64,000 nt of DNA, taken from positions 3,017,822 through 3,081,821 of the forward strand of contig CAADRB010000014.1 of assembly GCA_900708905.1 (NCBI GenBank), written 5' to 3'. Made by a program: the position numbers and the translations under genes. Each line of letters begins with the position of its first letter. The stretch's first letter is position 1. Of this stretch, positions 29,801 to 37,530 are shown piece by piece. The stretch is from Hymenolepis diminuta (taxonomy: Eukaryota > Platyhelminthes > Cestoda > Cyclophyllidea > Hymenolepididae). The notes below the pieces were generated by a model. It ran no database searches, had not been told where the DNA came from, and saw nothing but the letters and a program-made list of their open reading frames with translations.

Positions 29801-32634
29801 TTCGGCAGAAATCATCGGAATTTTGCAAGTATTTGAAATGATTAACATTGACTAAGAGGCCTAATGGGGATGGTTGATATCAACTGAATGAAAGAACATT
29901 TAGAACAGTCGGACTTCAGATCTATCCCAAATGATCACCGTAAGTGCCTTTGCTTCTTTGTGATCTTCAGGATTCCTGCTATTCGGATGTCCGTATATCA
30001 CCTTGCGGCATGATGACGAATGTCGAAGAATGGACATCGCCCTGGATAACAAAGTGATGATCCAGCAGAACGTCAATGAACATAATTATGCCGGAAGAAC
30101 GGCATAACCGTCCAGGAAGAATAGGCAGGAAAATATTTTAAACAAGAAACTCCCCACCACCGTGCTGGCTTTGTGATGAAATGTACTATGACAGAGATAG
30201 TCCTTAGTGAAATCAAATTTGTACTATCTAATGGAAAGGGCACAAAGAAGCGAAATGCCAGAGCGATACAAAGGTTCATTTAAAGAAAAAGATTGATGGA
30301 AGGCCTACTGGATCTTTTAATCCTCTCCCAGATTTTAACTGTACTTATCAACATGGATTTAATGTACTTTTAAAATAATCAGACGGGTGTTATCATGATA
30401 TATGGAGGAAAGGTATGTGAATTATGCGATTACAACGAATATTCTTCCAAAAAGTGAGAGTAAACAAAGGCTACAACTAATAAAGGGGATAAAACAAAGC
30501 CGCTGCTTGATCTTACGCCTGACCTGATTGTGGAATCTGTAATGGATAATGAAAACTTGAGTTCAGCTAAGGAATTCTACTGCAACGAAGATCTAAATAT
30601 AAGACCTCATTAAATAATTACGAAATTTAAACTTTGGAAATATATTTTTAACCTATATGAGCATTAGACAGCAGTACTAACTCCCAAAGGAAAGGGAATG
30701 AGAATAATTACTCGATGTTGTCAAAAACTTCACACCAGGTGCTGCAATAAACCGAACATTTATTTTATTGCAGTTTCTAACAGTTATTGATAAACAGGAA
30801 AGAAATTGAAAAATTTTGCTTTCGGTGCAATTTCTTCAACAAAACCAAGGCAAATATCCACTATAAAATGTCATTTTTTTATTCTGCTAATTACCTAAAA
30901 ATATTTATCATCTATTATTGTTTATTTGAGAGAACTCAAATCAACTATATGTTCATCCAAGAAACATTAATTTAAATAATCATTTGGAAAAAAACAATTA
31001 CGTCTAGCATCCTAGGAATTAAAAACGGGACAACCCGATCAGAATATTGAAGAAAAGGGTAAGAAAAAAATTGGCAGATGTGCACATCAAAATTGACAAC
31101 TGTAGATGAATTTCCCAACATTCGAATAAAATGTCAAAATACAAGCTTTCGAGGTATAATGACTTTTAGTTTCAGGTCCCACAAAAAGAGATTCCAGTTT
31201 CAAACATTTGCAGTTGTAAATCCATAGATTTAATCATGCCAATGAAAGTTATGGCACTAATTACAAGTGCAAATTACCAAGGCTTGAACCCATACTGTAA
31301 ATTAATAAAAGCCAACAAATAATCTCCCATGACGGCAACCAGAAGTCTCTTTAAGGATTATTACTGGATAGAAAATAGTTGCAAAAAAGATCGACAACCA
31401 TCTTAAGTGTTACCTAATTTTCGTCGACATTTCTAAAAAATCCTTTTCAGCTATACATGTTGTTTAATCGAGCTTAGTTCAATTTTACTTCGAAAATCTA
31501 ATAAGTAAAGTGACAATAGTTACATCATAAAATTGTTAAGTCCAAGAAGAAAAGATCTCTTGAACAGGACTTTTTGCTAATCGATAGAGGCATACCCAAT
31601 GAAACCCTATAAGTCGAAGAGACTCCAATCATACGGTATGATGAAAGTAAAATTGTTAAAGAAAACGCCTAATAAATGTTCGCCTAACGCAACTCAAACG
31701 AATGGGTTTCAATCTCGCAGTCTAATAATAAGATGGATATGACAGCGAGCAAATAAATAAATTGTCACGAAAATAAATGGTTAATTGTGCTAATAATAAG
31801 AAGATTAATATTTTGACTACTAAGAGACGGTTGCTTACGAACTGGAATAAGCAGATATAAAAATAGAGAAATTTGTTGACGAATAAATAAAAAATTACCT
31901 CGAGAGGGGTAATTCCTTTGCTAGATCGAAGACAAACGTCACCACCATAAGCAATCAGTAGTTCTAATTGACCAATTTGCTCGTACTGACAGGCGACATG
32001 AACTGGAGAAGTACCTTTCACCGGATGAATGTAATTGGGATCGGCTCCCTAAGAAACAATCAAATTAAATGTAACAAAGTCTCAGATACATTGACATTTT
32101 GCGAAATGAGACTTACCAGAGCAAGAAGATAAAGACTAGTTTCTAAAACTGCAGTTCGGACACTTGCATGCAGTTGCTGATTAAGATCATCGGGATGAAT
32201 AACACTCGGAAGTTTAAAAAAGCCATGAAACAAATACTTTTTGCGAATAAAATCGGCCTTTGTTGGGTGAAGTGGAGAGTCGGGCAGTGGCTTCTTGTCA
32301 ACCACAGAAGCACTCTTTGAAGAATCATTTCTTTTGTTAAGCAGGGGTTCGAGGAGGACATGTTCCCAAAATCTGTTCGCGCCGGCAAGAGCTAAATATT
32401 GCACCATAAATAATTGCGATGAACGCCATAAAGATTTATATAAATGTTTTGTCTATAACGAAGTAATGAGAACAATGCAAGTCATACGTGGCTGACATGA
32501 CGACCAAGTTGCCTATGTATGGAATTACATTCATCACATATAAAAACTCCCCGATTTATGGAAGCCCATTGAGGATTTTTCGCATCGCAATCAGCGCAAA
32601 CAGCGGCGGCGGACTCCATCCCGTCATACGCCAT
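2543..32634 (-). CDS. GIT: GIT-family ArfGAP (whole gene, 9 exons)
   Basis: Coding join, minus strand: 32634-32488, 32452-32117, 32048-31899, 19425-18997, 11218-10592, 9132-8383, 7399-6787, 4324-3924, 2851-2543. The exons sum to 3762 nt, one open frame of 1253 aa plus stop. Domain order matches animal GIT proteins: an ArfGAP zinc finger (Cys13, Cys16, Cys33, Cys36, spacing CX2CX16CX2C) with the arginine-finger Arg41; ankyrin repeats (about 135-225); two Spa2-homology repeats (about 338-372 and 455-482); a coiled coil (about 770-813); and a C-terminal focal-adhesion-targeting-like helical domain (about 1130-1253). In known GITs these activate Arf GTP hydrolysis, bind PIX and FAK, and bind paxillin. 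Human GIT1 is about 760 aa; the excess here is low-complexity Ser/Thr/Pro/Gln-rich insertion. The first ATG was chosen because it lies just downstream of an acceptor-like AG; Met6 is an alternative. All introns are GT-AG. Confidence 0.93.
3415..3625 (+). repeat. SINE-like repeat copy
   Basis: Located in GIT intron 8 (2852-3923, about 1.1 kb, otherwise featureless). It contains AGGAGTTCGAAGCTCTGAGC, resembling a tRNA T-arm/B-box region, a GGATGCCATGACC block, and then AAGATGAGCGTTGGGAAAA, the core shared with copies at 23299, 59210, 61232 and 61814. Confidence 0.5.
3924..4324 (-). CDS. GIT: GIT exon 8: linker and start of C-terminal helical domain
   Basis: Residues 1018-1151. Most is a Pro/Ser/Thr-rich linker. 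The end, ERIVRGVECIIVRIRALLD, aligns in spacing with the EDVILKTEQVTKNIQELL helix that begins the GIT C-terminal focal-adhesion-targeting-like bundle. A GTATGA alternative donor lies upstream, at the PPY codons. The GTACGT donor chosen here keeps phase 0 with exon 9 and preserves the helix. Confidence 0.8.
4325..6786 (-). other. GIT intron 7 (about 2.5 kb)
   Basis: This phase-1 intron contains no convincing extra exon. A CA-like run near 6605 and scattered AT-rich stretches are the only features seen. Confidence 0.65.
6787..7399 (-). CDS. GIT: GIT exon 7: acidic and Ser/Thr-rich linker
   Basis: Residues 814-1017 plus the first base of codon 1018. It holds an acidic run (SEDNSDLSEDDEDGEG) and a Thr-rich stretch (VEVTTTTTTNSGQ). 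No conserved domain is visible. It is assigned because the frame is open from acceptor to donor (GTAAGT) and the split codon closes correctly with exon 8. Confidence 0.8.
7400..8382 (-). other. GIT intron 6 (about 1 kb)
   Basis: GT-AG intron directly after the coiled coil. No further coding sequence or recognisable repeat was seen in it. Confidence 0.65.
8383..9132 (-). CDS. GIT: GIT exon 6: low-complexity linker and coiled coil
   Basis: Residues 564-813. The first 200 residues are Ser/Thr/Ala/Gln-rich and not conserved. The end, about 770-813 (EVIRLKEEREKAAQQVQALT and on to LTEEN), has the heptad spacing of a coiled coil. In GIT1 and GIT2 the equivalent segment makes the parallel dimer. Exactly 250 codons, with a GTGCGT donor after the final EEN. 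Confidence 0.87.
9133..10591 (-). other. GIT intron 5 (about 1.5 kb)
   Basis: This is non-coding on both strands as far as I can see. A short part around 9460-9540 vaguely resembles the SINE-like repeat but is too diverged to call. Confidence 0.6.
10592..11218 (-). CDS. GIT: GIT exon 5: SHD-1 end and SHD-2
   Basis: Residues 355-563. It opens with DLCIDVYDEAERR, the hallmark of the first Spa2-homology repeat. After about 80 residues of Pro/Ser/Thr-rich sequence it carries ARQKLGRLSMTAFRALVVDV, the second repeat, at about 455-482. These repeats bind PIX and FAK in known GITs. The exon ends at SFEDPVYDQ with a GTGCGT donor. The frame stays open beyond the donor, so a longer exon is possible, but phase and the acceptor at 9132 fit this end. 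Confidence 0.88.
11219..18996 (-). other. GIT intron 4 (about 7.8 kb)
   Basis: This splits the first SHD repeat between VAFE and DLCIDVYDE. I see no host gene inside. A plus-strand 53-codon open stretch (13117-13278), containing EDLYAWGNCPDEE, has an imperfect relative about 150 bp upstream and is discussed as a finding. Near 17070 and 17130 the phrase TACGAGGCA followed by GGCT recurs, a short local duplication. The rest looks like unannotatable AT-rich sequence. Confidence 0.7.
18997..19425 (-). CDS. GIT: GIT exon 4: end of ankyrin region, start of SHD-1
   Basis: Residues 212-354. It starts with a Gln-rich linker (KSQQQQLDAAAPS), then CLVSAFYELTDGLSFYLCRR. The latter aligns with the GIT CQYELTDRLAFYLCGRKPDHK motif that follows the ankyrin repeats. 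A Ser/Gly-rich insertion of about 60 residues follows, then EARAKVRALDNVAFE, the first half of Spa2-homology repeat 1. The exon is exactly 143 codons, with donor GTAAGT. Confidence 0.92.
23225..23400 (+). repeat. SINE-like repeat copy
   Basis: The segment reads GAACTCGAGTTTCACACCAG, then a GATGCCACCCATCTAGCC block, then the AAGATGAATGTTGGAAAACG core. The same order (CGAGTYTCACCA, CATGGCACCA, CAAGATAAGCGTTAGAAA) recurs at 61770-61850, and partly at 3430-3570, so this is an interspersed repeat family. Confidence 0.55.
26826..26850. repeat. Perfect inverted repeat (11-bp arms)
   Basis: Arms CCTTATAAGAT and ATCTTATAAGG are separated by AAA and could form a tight hairpin. It lies in the large GIT intron and no function is evident. 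It may be chance, or the remnant of a small inverted-repeat element. Confidence 0.7.
27416..28160 (-). mobile_element. Ty3/Gypsy integrase remnant (decayed)
   Basis: On the minus strand, around 27650-27760, the frame contains HPKLDGKSPVEILM. This is a close match to the (T/P)xLxGKSPAEIL(M/F) segment near the C-terminal part of Ty3/Gypsy integrases. Further along (about 27490-27560) a KFIFLPIIVEGNAYTLN-like stretch resembles the following domain, but in another frame and after stops. No LTRs were delimited. The element is broken and lies in the same orientation as GIT inside its intron 3. Confidence 0.6.
29380..30290 (+). mobile_element. Gag-like retroelement remnant (decayed)
   Basis: The plus strand carries, across several stops and frame changes, a glutamine-rich start (KQQQESFLKVMEQLAKH), a CEFHHDPEADYTFNN segment, RVRLLPRQLETAEHKK, AVAMLHELFGRNH, and finally CWLCDEMYYDRD followed about 90 bp on by KGHKEAKC in another frame. 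This order fits a Ty3/Gypsy-type gag capsid followed by zinc-knuckle motifs, as commonly seen in flatworm and other invertebrate genomes. It is inactive as it stands: at least four stops interrupt it. Its strand is opposite to the integrase remnant at 27416-28160, so the two probably come from different insertions or from an inversion. Confidence 0.65.
31899..32048 (-). CDS. GIT: GIT exon 3: ankyrin repeats
   Basis: Residues 162-211, exactly 50 codons. It encodes GADPNYIHPVKGTSPVHVA, a clear ankyrin repeat aligned with the GIT GAQANFFHPEKGTTPLHVA repeat, and ends at ITPLE within the next repeat. The exon is flanked by a 68-bp intron on its 5' side and the 12.5-kb intron on its 3' side. Confidence 0.92.
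32117..32452 (-). CDS. GIT: GIT exon 2: rest of ArfGAP, first ankyrin repeat
   Basis: Residues 50-161, phase 0 at both ends. The opening residues TKHLYKSLW align with VKHLRHSAW of vertebrate GIT, and GANRFWEH with GANSIWEH, which completes the ArfGAP fold. DDLNQQLHASVRT matches the SKQLHSSVRT start of the first ankyrin repeat. Donor is GTAAGT. Confidence 0.92.
32453..32487 (-). other. GIT intron 1, a 35-nt micro-intron
   Basis: It runs from GTATGACTTGC to TTCGTTATAG. Removing it joins GRHVSH to TKHLYKSLW, which restores the ArfGAP alignment exactly. Retention shifts the frame and meets TGA at once. Confidence 0.88.
32488..32634 (-). CDS. GIT: GIT exon 1: ArfGAP zinc finger
   Basis: Residues 1-49. 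It contains the two CX2C pairs CADC (13-16) and CDEC (33-36), the conserved WASINRG stretch and the HRQLGRH segment carrying the arginine finger at residue 41. The exon ends in phase 0 at a GTATGA donor. If the following 35-nt intron were retained, translation would stop two codons later, so splicing is required. Confidence 0.92.
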
Positions 32635-33609
32635 AAAAACTACCAAAGCCAAATTATTTCACAAATGTCCGCAAGGATCATAACATTTTTAACAAATGAT
32701 AATTTTTAAATAGATGAATGTAATGTATTTATATTTATACATGCAAACCAAAATAAATATATTTTAACAATTTTTCATTATAGTTTTGTTTGATAATAGA
32801 TTTTAACTAAGTAACTATAATATTATTTTAATAACTTTCTGCATGTTAATTTCATTATCTTTTCTGGGGTAGTATTAAATATCATTAAATATTATTAGCT
32901 TTTTGTAAGCGAAGGCTGATCATGTACTGTTCTCTTTTAACAAAATGATACTATTCATAAGTTATGTGTCCAATATTTTCGCATCGATGTTCATACAAGG
33001 TTTGAATTCTCAGTGGAAAATTCGAAGCTCTTCAAAAGAGGATAAGAAAATATGCCTACTACACGTTTATAGTACGCATTGTTGAATGAGAGATCATACA
33101 TTAGTATTATAACAGCCCGGTCGGTGCAAATTTTCACAATTTGTTGTTAATAATTAATTTTGTCTATCGATTCCAAAATTGTATTTTCCCCTTTTTTTGT
33201 TAGAGGTAAGAGCGTAATTTTTTTAATCAATGATTGATGGAAAACTCAGATGTTCAGTTTACGCACAGTAAAGGAGTTCCTAGGCAAATACCGCTTTATA
33301 TGGCTTCAGCATCTTTAAATTTAAACCGCTATCTCTTCTTTCACTATTAGATTTTTAAAATCACTAAATTCCATGTCATGAATCCCTCTAGCCATTACTA
33401 TGTCAAAATGGGCGTTTAATTATTTTACATCACATAAAATTAAGAGGATATTGGCAATGATTTTGCTTCCCGTCTAAGTATTTATCAGATTAGTCTAAGT
33501 TTATTGGTCAAATCCAAAAAGTTTGTGCTATAACGTAACCAACTAGGAGTTCGAATAGTAATCTAGCAGAACCAACAATCTAGAAAACTCGGTAATATAG
33601 CAACTTAAC
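32635..33609. other. Upstream flank of GIT
   Basis: The minus-strand GIT start is preceded 5 nt upstream by an AG (32640-32641) after TTTGGCTTTGGT. This resembles a splice acceptor and could be a trans-splice site or a 5'UTR intron end. No TATA box or other promoter motif could be assigned. The rest of this stretch is AT-rich with no gene seen, up to the assembly gap. Confidence 0.5.
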
Positions 33610-33818
33610 NNNNNNNNNNNNNNNNNNNNNNNNNNNNNNNNNNNNNNNNNNNNNNNNNNNNNNNNNNNNNNNNNNNNNNNNNNNNNNNNNNNNNNNNNNN
33701 NNNNNNNNNNNNNNNNNNNNNNNNNNNNNNNNNNNNNNNNNNNNNNNNNNNNNNNNNNNNNNNNNNNNNNNNNNNNNNNNNNNNNNNNNNNNNNNNNNNN
33801 NNNNNNNNNNNNNNNNNN
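33610..33818. other. Assembly gap (209 N)
   Basis: A run of N in the supplied sequence. Open frames crossing it are meaningless. Confidence 0.99.
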
Positions 33819-36149
33819 CATAGAAGAAATATTGGGAACGGGGGAAAATAATTATCATTTCTTCTAGCAGTTTGAATAATCTTTCAAATGCTTACTTAGA
33901 CACAAAATGCACGCCGTGAAACCTCCCTCAGCAATTTTCGGAAGGTTTTATTCTCTTTAATTCCCATTAGAACTGTTGACTCTGAAATGTTTTTTGAATG
34001 ACAGATTGCTGGTTGTCCCTGCCGGACTGGAGTATGCGAGTGTTAATATAAGGCGCCTTCTTAATATCTTGTTCCCATCTCAAACACGTGGATTGGATGA
34101 TGATGTGATAGTAAGAATGATGGTAGTACATTCCCTTAATTTGAAGAATTACTCCCTATGCGTTTCCAAAATTTTATCTAGGTCATCACTAACCTCCGGG
34201 CCTAAATATCTCAACCTAGCAGTGGCACTTGAAGTGTTTAACCCTGCCGTAACCTCAAAACCGTTACCAAGCTTACTGCTTAATCCTTAGTGAAGTTCCT
34301 CTTAAAGGAGCATTCTGTATCCTCAGTTAGCTTTTATTAACAGGATAAGCTGCTTAAGTGATCCTTAAATGAGCACTGTTAGGGTTCAGTTTCCTCGATC
34401 AGCGATATCCGAAATCATTCTCTCGGTTTGTGTTACTCTCTCTCTATGAAGTTATCTAAAGCCCCTTTTATAAACCCACATACACACACGCAGACACATG
34501 CTTGTCAATTATTCACTGGTACAATTACCCCTCTCTATCTTCTGAATTTTTCCTCTCTGTCCCAACCGCTGTTATACAATAGACTTTGATTGGCACTCAA
34601 CTCTCAGTATTCTACTGGACTTGATTGGCTACTGCTAGCTGCAACTATTAGTTCTAACTCCCAATTTGATGACATCAGTTCTTGTTTCTCTAACACACTT
34701 TAGGTTAATTTATTGTTTTTAAGATAATCTTATTCTTATCAGTTCATTTTAACGCGTTTATGGTTGGCCGAATTGAAGCTTGAACTTTAGTATTTATATT
34801 AAAAGTTCACAAAATAGAAATTAAATTTTCGACTCACTAATGATTCATTTAATAGTAATGGCATATTTATGCTCTAAATCATTTCTTAAGAGTTTGTAAG
34901 CCAATTACAAATTACGAAGATTTATTTATTAGCTTATTGATGAAAATGTTCATAATTCCTTTCTTCAAAAGAGATGCCCAATAGGAAGTGATAAGTTCTA
35001 TACAGGATTCTTTCGTTTTCATCGAATTTATGTAAATAACAGAAGTACTGTTATTTGCCTCGACTTGAGCTACAGCCAAGACATTTAGATATTCCATCTT
35101 GTAGGCATTTTATTATCTGCCGGTAATCTAGGATTGCATAATTGTTTCTGAAGTAAAAATATATATTTATATGTCTTTAATAATCATCTGATATATAGAC
35201 ATCAGCCAGGAGTTTTCAATCTCTAGTGATTCTTTAACAGTTAATGTTAATTAGAAATTGCTACGTAAAAATTAGGTGAATGTGACTACCTTTGACTTAT
35301 CTACAAATGCATGATTTATCACTTTACTTGATTTCCAAGCTCTCTCTGTGCTGTTCTACCTATACAGGGGATTTAATGTTTGTGGAACTGATCCAAGTAA
35401 TTTCTTTATATATTCCAATATTGTATATTATTCAATAAAAATTGTGCTTTATCTGACTGAAAATTGCATTCTTAAGTTGCGCTTTCCATGTAAACTATAT
35501 CCTAAATAATATGCCTATTTAAACTAATGGTTAGTATATGACATACTCAAGATAGTAAAGAGTTCCTGAAGAGCATGAGAATTAAAGATGTTGGCCTTCA
35601 TCAAGCTTCATATAGAGGAAGGTATTCCGTTTACTAAAGTGTCATTATCTGCACCCGTAGTCTGTCTTATGATTAAATTTACAATTGTATTATTTATAAT
35701 TGATATGACAACCATTTATACGACCTGATACAATATGGAAGAAATGCAGAGGGCTTCCACAAAAGAGAAGACATCACTAAGACTTTGAATAAGAGGAGAG
35801 TAAAACTGAGAAATTAGCTTTATTCTATATACCTGATGGCTTTTATTTATTGTAAACCGTGAATTTTGGACCCCTTGGGCAGCAACTTAATGCAGAACTA
35901 GCTAAGAGAAACATACTCACAAAGATAGATATGGGCATTATGAAATATTAAAGTAATTATTCATAGATAACTTTTAAATCTTATGAAGCACTTCCCAAGG
36001 CCTCACGACAATATTTATTATTCGATTCTACACAACTGTTTTTCTTCAAAAAACAATTTCATGATATAAAATGTTTGCTTTTAACTTCATTTATGTTCAC
36101 TATTTTTGTACACAACATTAATTTTATTTGGAATAGCGCAACAGGTTAC
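33819..36149. other. Intergenic, no gene recognised
   Basis: The longest frame is 104 codons on plus (33976-34290), with no domain I recognise; it lacks a convincing initiation context. Otherwise AT-rich sequence without known protein matches. Confidence 0.55.
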
Positions 36150-36625
36150 TCGGAGAGCAGGTTCGATTGTTTATCGGGGAGTACTAAGCTATAGATATCT
36201 AAGATCTTTCCTAGAGATCTGGTTACAGTGAAATCCCTACAGGTCTGTGGGGTTCACAACGTTAACAGGGCTGATTGAATCACGTGCGCTAGAACTTTCT
36301 GGGAAGTGTGGAGATGTAACCGGTCGCGTAGAGAATAAGCGCGGATGTGTGTGCTGAGACTTCCTCAACCAATCAGCAAGCAAAATCCCTTCAGCCTAGC
36401 GTGGTTTTGTATTTAATGACTAAGCTTTTGACTCACAAGAACAACGAAGTGATCAATAAACCCTCTCCACTCAGCATCTCTCTGGTTCTTACCACTTTGG
36501 GTATAGCTTAGCTAATTTAGGAGTGAATTGGTAATAGAAGACTCTACTAGAGGCTATTCGGACTGCTTAGGAGGATTACTTAGGTGTGGCAAAAAGACTT
36601 AATGGTGTGGCATCCGCTACAGGTC
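36150..36625 (+). mobile_element. LTR-like block, copy A
   Basis: It has the content of a retrotransposon LTR: a GTTCACAACGTTAACAGGGCT segment, a CAATCAGCAAGC stretch, a GTATTTAATGAC possible TATA-like site, a GATCAATAAACCCTCTCC poly(A)-like signal, and an end near GGTGTGGCATCCGCTACAGG. Similar segments in the same order are found inverted at 37205-37530 and, for the last third, directly at about 42520-42660. Exact ends were not determined; no target-site duplication was identified. Confidence 0.55.
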
Positions 36626-36884
36626 GCAAAGGAACTAGACTGCCAAAGGATGTTTTCAGTACGCACCGTTATGAACGTTAATGGATAAATAGACAAAGAG
36701 AACAATTCCACTAGTGTCATCAAGCTACTCTTAGCAATTCAGATATACATGAGCAATCACCTGATTTAGTTATCTTATCAATAAGGTACGAACATTATTG
36801 CAATAAAAATTTCTGGAACCAAGAAAACAAGTCTTAAGATTTGAAACGACAGGACTTGACACTGTAAACGATATCTATTAAATA

Positions 36885-36914
36885 AAAACTGGACTGCTTT
36901 ATTAGTCCAGTTTT
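36885..36914. repeat. Perfect inverted repeat (11-bp arms)
   Basis: Arms AAAACTGGACT and AGTCCAGTTTT are separated by 8 nt. The repeat lies between the two inverted LTR-like blocks. It may be incidental. Confidence 0.7.
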
Positions 36915-37204
36915 CCAGATTAATTTGGTAATCTTTTCCTTTATCAAGGGAAATAATATTCTAAAATGAATATAATGAGGAACTAAACTATTTCGAATGC
37001 TTTACAATTGGACTAAGGAAAGTATTATTATTAAGATCCATAAGTAAGTCATGTTCCTGAGGCTACTATTGACCCCAAAAATCTCAGAAATTTAAGTTAA
37101 AATTCCCTAAATAAATTAAAATCATGCTTAAACGGAATAATGATAAAAAATTTTTCAATTACCATGCTACATTTTACAAAATTTTCCACCCAAATAGCTT
37201 TACA

Positions 37205-37530
37205 AGACGAGTAATTCAGCTCTGCAGCGCACCCCACATAAATAAACCTTTCTGCTAAACCTTAGTAATCCTCTTAGGAGTCCAATGGCTGCTGACAAGT
37301 ACAACTAACCCCAAGCAGAGTCCTCTAGTATAAATTCACTCCCAAAACTACCTAGGCTATGTCCAAAGTAGCAATGACAAAGAAAGTGTCAAGTGAAGAG
37401 AGAGTATCAATGCTGGTTGGCTGGGAAGACCTCTGCATACACGCCGCACCTTCCAGAATGTTCAAGAACATCCGAGATGCCCTCTATAAGCCCTGGTAGC
37501 GTTGTGAACTCTACAGCTCTCTACCTACTC
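37205..37530 (-). mobile_element. LTR-like block, copy B (inverted relative to A)
   Basis: Read on the minus strand, it gives GTTCACAACGCTACCAGGGCT, then GAACATTCTGGAAGGTGCGG, CCAACCAGCA, CTTTGGACATAGCCTAGG, GGGAGTGAATTTA, AAGAGGATTACTAAGG and GTGGGGTGCGCTGCAG. Each has a counterpart in the same order in copy A. Divergence is high, so both are old. Confidence 0.55.

Larger units (their letters stand above)
19426..31898 (-). other. GIT intron 3 (about 12.5 kb)
   Basis: This is the largest intron of the gene, with donor GTAATT and acceptor TTTAG. It contains a SINE-like copy (about 23225-23400), a minus-strand integrase-like remnant (27416-28160), a plus-strand gag-like remnant (about 29380-30290) and a perfect inverted repeat (26826-26850). 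An open frame of 137 codons on the minus strand (23765-24178) has no motif I recognise. The rest shows only AT-rich unique-looking sequence. Confidence 0.75.

Noticed and set aside
33543..33858. Open frames of 92 codons across the N run
   Set aside because: They consist mainly of undetermined residues and are artefacts of the gap.
33976..34290. 104-codon open frame on plus near the N gap
   Set aside because: No motif recognised and no start or splice context to support it as a gene; possibly old repeat sequence.
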